Below are positions 17,702-28,182 of a stretch of DNA of 64,000 nucleotides, one piece after another. The notes beneath the pieces are model-generated. The model had not been told where the DNA came from. It ran no database searches and saw nothing but the letters and a program-made list of their open reading frames with translations. Both the position numbers and the translations under genes were made by a program. Every line of letters starts with the position of its first letter. Position 1 is the stretch's first letter. Source of the DNA: Nonomuraea sediminis (GTDB taxonomy: Bacteria > Actinomycetota > Actinomycetes > Streptosporangiales > Streptosporangiaceae); the NCBI RefSeq assembly GCF_018531495.1, contig NZ_JAHDTI010000002.1, positions 372,001-436,000 on the forward strand. Reading direction: 5' to 3'.

Positions 17702-17714
17702 CCTGGTGGACCGG

Positions 17715-20216
<2,502 letters not shown>

Positions 20217-20681
20217 CTCGTCGCTCCTCACAGAGCGGTCAGTCAGGCCGGTAAATCCGGTCCCGTCCTCCCGCATGCTAGCCCTGGCTCGGCGAACCGT
20301 GCCCACTGCCGCTGACACGCTCTATAGCAGAGACGTTCCCCGAGAGCAGGGCGTTCACCCTCCATCCAACTACCGTTCGGGGGTGACGTGTTCCCGATAC
20401 GCCGCAAGCGAACGATGTTTAGAACGCTCTGCCGGAAGCGGCGGGAATTAGCCGACGCGGATCAACACGGATCGACCATCGGAGCGCGCAGAGGAGTCAA
20501 CCTCTGCCACACCTCCCGGATGCCGCTTCCACTAAACATCCTATGGGCCGAGTCAAAGAGCGCCAACCGAGCGTGCGGCCGAGCGGTGGGAAGCCCGTGC
20601 CCGTAGGGGATCGCGCGATGTTGCCGACAGGCTGTCGCCAAAATTTCGGCATCCGGTCAGGCCGGTTACCAGTCTGGGAGC

Positions 20682-20712
20682 GGGCCCACGGGAAATCTTT
20701 CGCCGTGGGCCC
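20682..20712. terminator. Strong GC hairpin in the clpC-lsr2 gap
   Basis: Perfect 10-bp stem GGGCCCACGG/CCGTGGGCCC with an 11-base AU-rich loop, then TGTCACACAAAAA on the plus strand. On the minus strand the hairpin is preceded, not followed, by a T-run. It may end an unrecognised transcript. Confidence 0.5.
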
Positions 20713-20819
20713 TGTCACACAAAAACCGCGCGCCCCTGGACGAGTATGGGACGCGCGGGAAAAATGTCCGCGTTTGGGGAGATCGGTGCGTCCAGCATTT
20801 GAGAAGCGCACCAATGATC

Positions 20820-20868
20820 ATGCGCTTATGGCGTCCGCCGGGGTTCTAGGCGGGCGGCATAAGCGCAT
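20820..20868 (-). terminator. Terminator after lsr2
   Basis: A 20-bp imperfect stem (ATGCGCTTATGGCGTCCGCC paired with GGCGGGCGGCATAAGCGCAT, two mismatches) with a nine-base loop, 21 bases past the lsr2 stop codon on the minus strand. Confidence 0.8.
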
Positions 20869-20889
20869 GGTCGCCACATGATGACGGCG

Positions 20890-21222
20890 TCAGTGGGCCG
20901 CCTCGTACTTCTCCACCACGGTGGAGGCGATACGACCGCGCTCGCTGACCGGCAGGCCGTGCGCCTTGGCCCACTGCCTGATCTCCGAGCTCTTCTCCCG
21001 GCTCATCGACCGCTGACCACCGCGCCGGCTGCGACGGGCGGAGACGGCGCCCGACTTGCGGCCGTGCTGCACGAAAGGCGACAGCGCGTCCCTCAGCTTC
21101 TTGGCGTTAAGGTCGCTGAGGTCAATCTCATAGGAGGAGCCGTCAATAGCGAAGCTGACCGTCTCGTTGGCCTCGCCCCCATCGAGGTCATCGATGAGAA
21201 TCTCCTGGATCTGCTTGGCCAT
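20890..21222 (-). CDS. lsr2: Nucleoid-associated protein Lsr2
   Basis: A 110-residue H-NS-like xenogeneic silencer. The N-terminal dimerisation domain (MAKQIQEILIDDLDGGEANE, then VSFAIDGSSYEIDLSDLNAKKLRDAL) is followed by a basic linker (ARRSRRGGQRS) and the C-terminal DNA-binding domain (SSEIRQWAKAHGLPVSERGRI), whose RGR AT-hook-like motif reads AT-rich minor grooves. Several AT-rich regulatory regions in this window (for example 11885-12020 and 26460-26526) are natural candidates for its binding. It has its own terminator. Confidence 0.95.
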   Translation of the reverse strand: MAKQIQEILIDDLDGGEANETVSFAIDGSSYEIDLSDLNAKKLRDALSPFVQHGRKSGAVSARRSRRGGQRSMSREKSSEIRQWAKAHGLPVSERGRIASTVVEKYEAAH

Positions 21223-21730
21223 CTACGCATTCCCTTCGGAGTATTGCTTCATTCGCCTGGACAAACATATACCCGGAAAGGCCTTGAGACAATTCAACGC
21301 AACGGAGATTCGCTGAGCGGCGGCTCAGTTGTGCTTGCCCGACAGCCCCCGACCGTTTGGCCCCCGCCCCAGGGACTCCTCGCCGACCGGCTTGTTTACG
21401 CCAATGGCAACGCCGCGGCGGCCATCATGGGCGCCGACAAAACGTCCGTAAGACCTTGCATTCGTTCCTCGACTCCACTGGCGCGGGGGTTTCGGGGAGC
21501 TTTATGCGCATGTAACGCGACGCTGCGCCAGCCGAGCCGGACGGGCTCGCTGTCCATGCGGTGTTACCACCCGCAACCGAACCATAGCGGTGCGGCGACG
21601 ATGCCGACACGCCGGGGGCACCAACCTCCGGGGGCTCCGGATGTCCCACAGCCTAATGCCAGTCTCTCCAGCACCCTTACCGGATCATCAGAAAACTTTG
21701 CGAAAATCCGTCTTCGCAGGTACAGGCGCC
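21223..21730. other. Intergenic region, no gene seen
   Basis: This 508-base gap separates lsr2 from the RDD gene, both on the minus strand. Open frames here have poor composition and no recognisable domain. The lsr2 promoter should lie near 21225-21300, which is relatively AT-rich. Confidence 0.45.
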
Positions 21731-22225
21731 TCAGCGGAGATCTTTGATCACCCGTGTTCCCGCCACACGGTCATCCAGCCCGCGCTGGAACGGCTTGTCG
21801 ATCAAGATACGCAGGCCGTTGTAGAACACGAAGATTCCCACCAGCAGATTCACCACGGGAATGCCCATGGCCATGGCGGGACCCGGATAGACCAGCGCCC
21901 GTTTCAGCAGCGCACCCGAGCGAAGCTCATCATCGACGGGCACCACCCGAATCCGCATGATCGCCTGTCCGAAGGTCCGGCCGCGAGTGGAATGCGCGAT
22001 CCAGTCATAGCCGGTATATGCCATCCCGGCGAGCAGCCATGCGAAGACACCGGACAGCCGGGCGCCGACGGTCTCCATCACCCCGACAGTTCGGAAGAGA
22101 GCCCACAGCGCGATGAACAGAATGTAATAGAGGACGCCGAACACGAGCGCTTCAATGAGGCGTGCCGCGAGGCGTTCCCACCATTCGGCGGGCACCGCGT
22201 CCGGCCACCGTGGCATCCCGGCCAT
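21731..22225 (-). CDS. RDD family membrane protein
   Basis: A 164-residue protein of the RDD family. An amphipathic start (WWERLAARLIEALVFGVLYY) gives the Arg of the first helix; three to four membrane segments lie at about 25-50, 60-80 and 118-140; the conserved segment TRGRTFGQAIMRIRVVPVDD precedes the last helix. Function unknown; RDD proteins have been linked to ion exchange or envelope functions. A larger paralogue follows upstream on the same strand, so the two may share a history of duplication. Confidence 0.82.
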   Translation of the reverse strand: MAGMPRWPDAVPAEWWERLAARLIEALVFGVLYYILFIALWALFRTVGVMETVGARLSGVFAWLLAGMAYTGYDWIAHSTRGRTFGQAIMRIRVVPVDDELRSGALLKRALVYPGPAMAMGIPVVNLLVGIFVFYNGLRILIDKPFQRGLDDRVAGTRVIKDLR

Positions 22226-22281
22226 GGCCCACCTCGCTCGATCGGGTGCCTCTTATCTTGCCGACCCGGCCGCACACAAAA

Positions 22282-22308
22282 CAGAGGCCGGCGCGGCGCC
22301 GGCCTCTG
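22282..22308 (-). terminator. Rho-independent terminator after the Gln/Tyr-rich RDD gene
   Basis: An 11-bp stem CAGAGGCCGGC/GCCGGCCTCTG with a five-base loop, 16 bases after the stop codon, followed on the minus strand by TGTTTTGTG. Confidence 0.85.
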
Positions 22309-22323
22309 ATTTGCGCGGAAACC

Positions 22324-23589
22324 CTACTTGACCTTCACGACCACCGTGCTGACGAGCTTGTCGGCGAAGGTCTGCTGCATCGGCTTGTCCCACAGCTGGG
22401 AGGCGCCCTGCAGGCCCACCGCCGCCCAGGCGAGCAGCCACCCGAGGAACGGGACGACGCTGAGGAGGTAGCCACCCCACGTCACGGCCGCCCGCTTGAG
22501 GGCCACGTCGTTGGGAAGACCGCCGAGCGGCACGGGACCGCCCACCTGGGCGATCTTGATGCCCATGACCATCTTGCCCAGCGTCTGAGCCTTCATCTTG
22601 GTGAGGAAGAACTCGTAGCCGATGTAGAGAGCAGTCATGATGATCGTCGTGATGAGCCCCACCGCGAAGGCGCTCATGCCGCCGCTCATGGTGCCCGTGC
22701 GCCAGTCGTAGCTGGCCAGCAGCATGGCGGTGAAGATGGCGCCGATGATCAGGCCGACGACGAAGAAGATGACGATGTCGATGATCCTGGCCACCAGGCG
22801 CTGCCACCACTCGGCCAGCGGCGCGGGCGCGCCGGGCGGCTGGACGCCGACCGGCTGGCCGTAACCCGGCTGACCGTAGGCGGGCTGGCCGTAACCCTGC
22901 TGGGGCTGGCCGTAACCCGGGGCGCTGTACTGCTGCTGACCCGGCTGGGCATAGCCGGGCTGGCCGTACTGCTGCTGTCCATAGCCCGGCTGATCGCCGT
23001 AGCCCGGCTGGGACTGCGGCTGCTGACCGTACTGCGGCTGCTGACCGTAACCCGGCTGGTCACCGTAGCCGGGCTGCGACTGCGGCTGCTGACCGTAGCC
23101 GGGCTGGTCACCATAACCGGGCTGCGGCTGCTGGCCGTACTGCGGGCCCGAGGGCTGCTGGCCGTACTGCGGCTGCTGCCCGTAGCCCGGCTGCGACTGC
23201 GGCTCCTGCCCGTACTGCGGCTGGGAGGGCGGCTGCTGGCCGTACTGCTGGGGCTGGGACTGCGGCTGCTGACCGTACTGGGGCTGCTGCTGGCCGTACT
23301 GAGGCTGCTGCTGCCCGTAGGCGGGCTGCTGGCCGTACTGCGGTTGCTGGCCGTACTGCTGCTGCTGGCCGTACTGGGGCTGCTGCCCGTACTGCTGCTG
23401 CTGGCCATATCCGGGCTGCTGCCCGTAACCGGGCTGCTGGTTGTAGTCGTCGGCCCGGTAACCCACGACCGTCACGTCCGGGTCGGGCTCGCCTTGGGGC
23501 CGGCCCGCGTTCTGCTGGCCGTATTCGGGAGTCCCGGCAGCATTCTCGCCGGAATCGTCCTGTGGATACGGCGGCTGTCCGGTGCTCAC
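22324..23589 (-). CDS. RDD membrane protein with Gln/Tyr/Gly/Pro-rich repeat tail
   Basis: A 421-residue protein. Residues 1-45 are polar; about 50-260 is low complexity built from repeats of [12 protein letters not shown] and QSQPGYGDQ; about 265-421 is an RDD domain with Arg in [17 protein letters not shown], three to four helices and the conserved [15 protein letters not shown]. The tail would face the cytoplasm if the RDD topology is standard. GTG 23589 with GAGGTGAC upstream is preferred over the longer frame to 23622. The repeat resembles intrinsically disordered prion-like regions that phase-separate; that behaviour is inferred. Confidence 0.85.
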   Translation of the reverse strand: MSTGQPPYPQDDSGENAAGTPEYGQQNAGRPQGEPDPDVTVVGYRADDYNQQPGYGQQPGYGQQQQYGQQPQYGQQQQYGQQPQYGQQPAYGQQQPQYGQQQPQYGQQPQSQPQQYGQQPPSQPQYGQEPQSQPGYGQQPQYGQQPSGPQYGQQPQPGYGDQPGYGQQPQSQPGYGDQPGYGQQPQYGQQPQSQPGYGDQPGYGQQQYGQPGYAQPGQQQYSAPGYGQPQQGYGQPAYGQPGYGQPVGVQPPGAPAPLAEWWQRLVARIIDIVIFFVVGLIIGAIFTAMLLASYDWRTGTMSGGMSAFAVGLITTIIMTALYIGYEFFLTKMKAQTLGKMVMGIKIAQVGGPVPLGGLPNDVALKRAAVTWGGYLLSVVPFLGWLLAWAAVGLQGASQLWDKPMQQTFADKLVSTVVVKVK

Positions 23590-23674
23590 CGTGTCACCTC
23601 GCTTCGAGTGCGCATGTGGCACATGCCTGTGTGGCCCAACGTATCGGCATAGGTATCAACAATCATCTTTCCCA

Positions 23675-24241
23675 TTAGTCAAGGACCGAGTCACCAGGTG
23701 TCAAGTGGAGCAGCATCCGGGTGTTGCCCAGGGTGTTCGGCTTGACGTGTTCCAGATCAAGGAACTCGGCCACCCCCTCGTCATATGAGGCAAGCAGTTC
23801 TGCGTAGACCTCGGGCGAGACCGGAGTGCCCTGGATCGGACGGAAACCATGTCGGGCGAAGAAGTCGATCTCGAATGTCAGGCAGAAAACCCTGCGCAGA
23901 CCGAGCTCCTTCGCGGTGTGGATCAAGGCCGAGACGATTTTGTGACCGATTCCCAGCCCGCGGAATTCCGGATCGACCGCCACCGTGCGGATCTCGGCGA
24001 GGTCCTCCCAGAGCACGTGCAGCGCACCGCAACCGACGATCTGCCCGCCACGCTCGGCCACCCAGAACTCCTGCACGTCCTCGTACAGGGTCACGGTGGC
24101 CTTCTCCAGCAGGCGGGGACCGGCGCCGGCGTAGGTGTCGACGAGTCGCCTGACCATCCTGACGTCAGGCGTGCGGGCGCGCCGCACGACCACCTCTGTG
24201 ACATCGGCGTCAGTGACTGTCAGCTCCGCGGCCTGTTCCAT
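23675..24241 (-). CDS. argA: Amino-acid N-acetyltransferase (N-acetylglutamate synthase-like GNAT)
   Basis: A 188-residue GNAT. After a 17-residue lead, the domain reads VVVRRARTPDVRMVRRLVDT, then the core strand VGCGALHVLWEDLAEIRTVAV, the acetyl-CoA loop DPEFRGLGIGHKIVSAL and RRVFCLTFEIDFFARHGFRP. The FARHGF block and the short one-domain layout match the actinobacterial N-acetylglutamate synthase, first step of arginine synthesis. No other arg gene is adjacent, so the enzyme name rests on sequence pattern only. Confidence 0.75.
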   Translation of the reverse strand: MEQAAELTVTDADVTEVVVRRARTPDVRMVRRLVDTYAGAGPRLLEKATVTLYEDVQEFWVAERGGQIVGCGALHVLWEDLAEIRTVAVDPEFRGLGIGHKIVSALIHTAKELGLRRVFCLTFEIDFFARHGFRPIQGTPVSPEVYAELLASYDEGVAEFLDLEHVKPNTLGNTRMLLHLTPGDSVLD

Positions 24242-24469
24242 GGGCCTTCAGCCTACCGATCCCATTACGGCTCATCCCTAACTCTTCCGGATACGACTAG
24301 TCGTCACGTGTTGTGGTCATACGACCACGATCAGCCTTTCAACCTGGAATCCCATCAGGCGCGGTCAAAGCTGGGGCAAACAGGACGTAAAGTCGATCTC
24401 GCACGGCTGTCCGCGTGATCCCCTCGTGACCCTCTGGTTGTGAAACCTCTACGGACTTGGCAGTTCTGG

Positions 24470-24498
24470 TTGAGCACGAACCGCAGGTGCACTAGTGT
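24470..24498 (+). promoter_or_regulatory. Promoter of the riboswitch-controlled NlpC/P60 gene
   Basis: -35 TTGAGC (24470-24475) and -10 TAGTGT (24493-24498) with a 17-base spacer, ending about ten bases before the riboswitch. This is a good sigma-70-type match for an actinomycete. Confidence 0.65.
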
Positions 24499-24507
24499 CC
24501 ACCGTCG

Positions 24508-24660
24508 ATGTCACCCTTCTGGGTGATGCGCCGAATCCCCGCAAGGGGAGCCGGGGACCCACCGGTGGCCGCGCGCCACCACCGGGGTGAATCCGAGCAC
24601 CGCCGCTCGGTAGGGCTGCTCCGGCCCGAACCCGTCAGCTAACCCGGTAGGCGCCGCAGA
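24508..24660 (+). ncRNA. Cyclic di-AMP riboswitch (ydaO-yuaA class)
   Basis: The leader holds the conserved ydaO blocks in order: CCGAATCCCCGCAAGGGGAG, CCGGGGACCCA, a variable GGTGGCCGCGCGCCACC hairpin, GGGGTGAATC, GGTAGGGCTGCTCC, then CCGAACCCGTCAGCTAACCC and GGTAGGCG. In actinobacteria this class sits before NlpC/P60 cell-wall hydrolase genes, as here, and usually turns expression off when cyclic di-AMP is high. DisA, which makes the ligand, is at 6.2 kb. No clear intrinsic terminator is visible between the aptamer and the GGAG ribosome site, so control may act on translation or an overlapping hairpin. Confidence 0.93.
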
Positions 24661-24673
24661 AAGGAGCTGGTTG

Positions 24674-25708
24674 GTGAAGCGCACGCGCGACCGCGGGGGA
24701 AAGCAGGCGGGCAACGCCCGCCCTCCGGAACGTCTCGCCCGCAGGCTCGCCGTCGTCGGCACCACCCTCACGGCCTTAGTCCTGGCCCTGCCTCTGACCT
24801 CAGCCGCCGCCGAACCCAAGCCCTCGCTGAAGCAGCTGTCGGCCCAGGTCCAGGCGATGCACACGCAGATCGAGACGCTGACCGAGCAGTTCAACGGGCA
24901 GCGCGAGCGACTGAAGACCGCCAAGAAGTCGGTCGAGATCGCCAAGAAGACGCTCGCCGACAGCGAGACCCAGCTCGAGACCAAGCGCGCGGCCGCCTCC
25001 CAGCTCGCCACCAACGAGTACATCTCCGGCGGCCTCGGCCAGGCCCTGGCCTTCGCCCAGTCCACCGACCCCAACACCTTCCTCGACCGGGCGGCCACCA
25101 CCTACGCCATCGAAGAGCAGCAGGGCGCCGCGGTCAGCCAGATCACCGACGCGATGGAGACCGCCAAGCGCGCCCGCGACAGCGCCAACACCCGCATCGC
25201 CGAGGTGCAGAAGCTCGTCAGCGACCTGTCCGACAAGCGCGACAGGATCAGCAAGCTGGTCACCAAGGTCGAGAGCAACCTCTACAAGCGCGCCATCGGC
25301 GAGGCCGGCCGCCCCGGCACCCGCGCGGTCAAGGTCAACCTGCCCGTCGTCGGCGTGGGCAAGGCCGCCGCGGCGGCCCGCTGGGCGCTCACCCAGCAGC
25401 TCAAGCCGTACGTCTGGGGCGCCGCGGGCCCGAGCTCCTACGACTGCTCCGGCCTGGTCATGGCCGCCTACCAGACGGTCGGCATCTCGCTGCCGCACTA
25501 CACGGGCGACCAGTGGACGGCCGGGCGGCACATCTCCCGCGAGGAGCTCCAGCCGGGCGACCTGGTCTTCTTCTACAGCGACCTGCACCATGTCGGCATC
25601 TACATCGGCGGCGGCATGATGGTCCACGCACCCCAGACGGGCGACGTCGTCCGCATCGCCCCCCTCGGCAACCGCCCGTTCGCGGGCGCGGTCCGCATCG
25701 CCGACTGA
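24674..25708 (+). CDS. Secreted NlpC/P60 (C40) peptidoglycan endopeptidase with coiled-coil
   Basis: A 344-residue RipA-like hydrolase. Signal peptide at about 17-45 (RRLAVVGTTLTALVLALPL, then TSAAAEP). Residues 50-215 form two coiled-coil stretches typical of PcsB/RipA regulatory regions. The catalytic NlpC/P60 domain (about 230-344) has the nucleophile Cys in [10 protein letters not shown], a His in LHHVGIYIGG and the third residue in VHAPQTG. GTG 24674 has AAGGAG seven bases upstream. It should cleave peptide stems in the wall during growth or separation and is under the cyclic di-AMP riboswitch. Confidence 0.92.
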   Translation: MKRTRDRGGKQAGNARPPERLARRLAVVGTTLTALVLALPLTSAAAEPKPSLKQLSAQVQAMHTQIETLTEQFNGQRERLKTAKKSVEIAKKTLADSETQLETKRAAASQLATNEYISGGLGQALAFAQSTDPNTFLDRAATTYAIEEQQGAAVSQITDAMETAKRARDSANTRIAEVQKLVSDLSDKRDRISKLVTKVESNLYKRAIGEAGRPGTRAVKVNLPVVGVGKAAAAARWALTQQLKPYVWGAAGPSSYDCSGLVMAAYQTVGISLPHYTGDQWTAGRHISREELQPGDLVFFYSDLHHVGIYIGGGMMVHAPQTGDVVRIAPLGNRPFAGAVRIAD

Positions 25709-25739
25709 CTCTCTCCTTCAGCGTCCCGCCGCACGACTT

Positions 25740-26145
25740 TCTCGTACGGCGGGACTGCTTGCGTATGGCGGGGCTCCTTGTGGCTGCTCGTGTACGGCGG
25801 GACTGCATGTGTACGGCGAGCCTCCGAACCCGGGTGCGTGGGAACCCTGGGATCCGGGTGCGTGGGAACGGTGGGATCCGCATGGGGGCTTCGGAGGTCT
25901 GGGGTTTCCCTGGCGCCGGGTCGGCGGGGTGGAGGGCGGCGCTCTGTGCGGCGGGGAGTTGGGGGCCGGGGTGCCACGATCATGGGCGCCGTGGCGGCGG
26001 GAAAGTGGCCTCGACTCGCCGGAAGCGCCGGGCGCGGGTCGTCAGCGCACGACGGCGGGCGGCGGGTGGCGGCGGCTCGCCGTACAGGAAGGGCTCGCCG
26101 TACGCGGAGAGCTCGCCGTACGCGGAGAGCTCGCCGTGCGGGTTT
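25740..26145 (+). repeat. Intergenic repeat cluster (TACGGCGG motifs, 18-bp tandem units, family D block)
   Basis: A 455-base gap (25709-26163) with no credible gene. It contains repeated GTACGGCGGGACTGC motifs (about 25743-25810), two GTGCGTGGGAAC-GGGATCC units (about 25846-25880), a family D block (about 25977-26080) that also occurs inverted at about 48915-49030, and three to four tandem 18-bp units GCTCGCCGTACGCGGAGA at 26074-26140. Confidence 0.75.
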
Positions 26146-26163
26146 GGAACGTGACAATGGGGG

Positions 26164-26376
26164 TCAGATCAATTGGCGGCGGCATGCCCAGGCGACGGCC
26201 TCGATGGCGGTGGCCACGCCGATGCGGTCGCAGATGCAGCGGAGGCGGCGGCGGACCGTGCGGCCGCTGATGTCGAGGCGACGGCCCACCCTGTCGACCG
26301 TGACTCCTGTGGCGAGCTCCGCGAGGAGCTCGAGATCCGCATGGGTCAGCTCAACGCCTTCGGCGAGCACATCCAT
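26164..26376 (-). CDS. Small LuxR-type helix-turn-helix regulator
   Basis: A 70-residue protein consisting almost only of an HTH: LTHADLELLAELATGVTVDR, then VGRRLDISGRTVRRRLRCICDRIGV and AIEAVAWACRR, the four-helix LuxR/GerE pattern. ATG 26376 has GAGAGGA upstream; a frame to 26526 adds weakly coding residues. Lacking a sensor domain, it may act as a stand-alone DNA-binding switch. It is divergent from the P450 gene with a 150-base AT-rich spacer, so it may control that gene. Confidence 0.65.
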   Translation of the reverse strand: MDVLAEGVELTHADLELLAELATGVTVDRVGRRLDISGRTVRRRLRCICDRIGVATAIEAVAWACRRQLI

Positions 26377-26526
26377 CGGGAGTCCTCTCAACCCCAGAAC
26401 TCGAGACCGAGCGAACCGCTCGTCTCGCAGAAGGTAAACGGATACGGGAAAGGCCGTCAAGCACGGAATTCGGCCCACTTGACGATCTCTATTGACATGA
26501 TCATTTGTATATGAACTACTCCGCAT

Positions 26527-27732
26527 ATGCCGCGAGACTCAATGATCGAAAACAACGATCCATACAGCGCTCCGCGGCCGGAGATGACCCCCGCCGACGT
26601 GCTGGGATTCGATCCGTTCGCCCCGGACTTCCTCACCAATCCATATACGAAATATCGGGAAATGCGTGATCATGGGGCATTGTTCCGGACTCGGGCTGGG
26701 TTACTGGTGGCGACCTCCTACGAGCACTGCTCGGCGTTGCTGCGCGACCCGCGCTTCGGGCACGGATCCGACCCGCTCGGCAAGGGGGATCCGAGCCGCC
26801 CGGTCGAGTCGTTCCTGCTGATGGACCCGCCGGATCACACCCGGCTGCGGTCGCTGGTCAGCAGGGCGTTCACGCCGCGCATGGTGGAGCGGCTGCGGCC
26901 CAGGATCGAGGCGATCACCGCCGAGCTGATCGAGGGGCTGCCCCGCGAGGCCGAGCTGGTGTCGGGGTTCGCCTACCCGCTGCCCGTGCTGGTGATCACG
27001 GAGATGCTGGGCGTCCCCGCCGAGGACCACGACGTGTTCCGCGGGTGGAGCGAGACGCTCGCGCGCAGCCTGGACCCGATGCTGACAAGCGAGCTGACGG
27101 ACGAGACCGAGCGGGCCAGGCTCGAGTTCCGCGACTACTTCCGCGCCCTGATCGCCGAGCGGCGCGAGCGGCCCGGCGAGGATCTGCTGAGCGCGCTGGC
27201 CCAGGTCGAGGAGCTGACCGAGGCCGAGCTGCTGGCCACCTGCGTGCTGCTGCTCGTGGCCGGCCACGAGACGACTGTCAACCTGATCGCCAACGGCGTA
27301 CTCAACCTGGCCAGGCACGGCGCGCTCGAGCAGGCCGCGATCCGGCCCAAGCAGGTCGTCGAGGAGGTGCTGCGGTACGACCCGCCGGTCCAGCTGACGC
27401 TGCGCTTCGCGCTGGAGGACGCGGAGCTGGGCGACACCGCGACGCCAGCGGGCACGCCGGTGCTGGCGCTGATCGGCGCGGCCAACAGGGATCCGGCGGT
27501 CTTCCCCGATCCTGACCGTTTCGACCTCGACCGCGAGCCGAGCAGGCATCTGGCGTTCGGGCTCGGGATCCACTTCTGCCTGGGGGCGACGCTGGCGCGG
27601 CTCGAGGGTGAGATCGCGCTGCGGGCCCTGGCTCTGGCGGCTCCCGGGCTGGAGCTGGCCGAGGCGGCCCCGCCGTACAAGGAGAACCTGGTGTTGCGCG
27701 GGCTGGCCGCGCTTCACGCGCGGCTGTCGTAG
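26527..27732 (+). CDS. Cytochrome P450
   Basis: A 401-residue soluble bacterial P450. I-helix oxygen-binding motif AGHETT, ExxR in VVEEVLRYDPP, the HLAFG segment and heme loop FGLGIHFCLGATLARLE with the thiolate Cys are all present. The BM2-like C-terminal ending is complete. The substrate is unknown. Upstream is AT-rich and has a consensus TTGACA (26492-26497), but a -10 at good spacing is not clear; an alternative start is ATG 26542. It overlaps the convergent HxlR gene by 19 bases, and no ferredoxin gene is adjacent. Confidence 0.92.
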   Translation: MPRDSMIENNDPYSAPRPEMTPADVLGFDPFAPDFLTNPYTKYREMRDHGALFRTRAGLLVATSYEHCSALLRDPRFGHGSDPLGKGDPSRPVESFLLMDPPDHTRLRSLVSRAFTPRMVERLRPRIEAITAELIEGLPREAELVSGFAYPLPVLVITEMLGVPAEDHDVFRGWSETLARSLDPMLTSELTDETERARLEFRDYFRALIAERRERPGEDLLSALAQVEELTEAELLATCVLLLVAGHETTVNLIANGVLNLARHGALEQAAIRPKQVVEEVLRYDPPVQLTLRFALEDAELGDTATPAGTPVLALIGAANRDPAVFPDPDRFDLDREPSRHLAFGLGIHFCLGATLARLEGEIALRALALAAPGLELAEAAPPYKENLVLRGLAALHARLS

Positions 27733-28112
27733 CGCTCCCTGGCGGTCTCGACGTCGGAGATGTGCTCCTCGGCCCAGGACTTGATGGCCGCGACCAGCGG
27801 CAGCAGGCTCTTGCCCAGGGCGGTGAGCTCGTAGTCGACCCTGACGGGCACGCTCGCCGTGATCGTGCGCTCGACCAGGCCGTCGCGCTCCAGGCCGCGC
27901 AGGGTCTGGGTGAGCATCTTCTGGCTGACCCCGGCGATGGTCCTGGCCAGGTCGCTGTAGCGGAGCGCGCCGCCGGCCAGGGCGCTGAGGATGAGGGTGA
28001 CCCACTTGTCGCTGAGCGTGGTGAGCAGTTTCCTGGAGGGGCACTGGGCGATGTAGGCGTCGTAGGCCTGCTTGGCCTCGACGCGGCGCTCGGCCGCGGT
28101 CATCGTGGGCAC
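27714..28112 (-). CDS. HxlR family transcriptional regulator
   Basis: A 132-residue winged-helix regulator: CPSRKLLTTLSDKWVTLILS, then the GGALRYSDLARTIAGVSQKMLTQTLRGLERDGLVERT recognition region and a YELTALGKSLLPLV wing/helix end, all typical of HxlR. C24 is at the family's conserved cysteine position used for aldehyde or oxidant sensing in some members. It is divergent from the oxidoreductase gene across 70 bases containing a CTACT-N13-AGTAG dyad, so control of that gene and itself is likely. Confidence 0.9.
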   Translation of the reverse strand: MPTMTAAERRVEAKQAYDAYIAQCPSRKLLTTLSDKWVTLILSALAGGALRYSDLARTIAGVSQKMLTQTLRGLERDGLVERTITASVPVRVDYELTALGKSLLPLVAAIKSWAEEHISDVETARERYDSRA

Positions 28113-28141
28113 GGCTGCCTCCCTTACGCACTTCCAGGTGC

Positions 28142-28165
28142 CTACTTACCAGTGGAGAGTAGCCC
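28142..28165. promoter_or_regulatory. Candidate HxlR operator
   Basis: Inverted repeat CTACT/AGTAG separated by about 13 bases in the short divergent gap between the HxlR gene and the oxidoreductase gene; HxlR proteins usually bind dyads in such gaps. Confidence 0.45.
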
Positions 28166-28182
28166 ATCTTACGGTTACCCGC

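Larger units (their letters stand above)
20217..20889. other. Long intergenic region between clpC and lsr2
   Basis: No protein gene is recognised in this 673-base gap. It contains the clpC promoter region on the left, a strong hairpin at 20682-20712 followed by CACACAAAAA, a CCGCGCG/CGCGCGG pair (about 20726-20758), and the lsr2 terminator at 20820-20868. A noncoding RNA between about 20540 and 20715 is possible but unproven. Confidence 0.5.

Noticed and set aside
26164..26526. 120-residue reading of the mini-HTH gene
   Set aside because: The extra N-terminus covers the AT-rich promoter region; ATG 26376 with GAGAGGA fits the HTH length.
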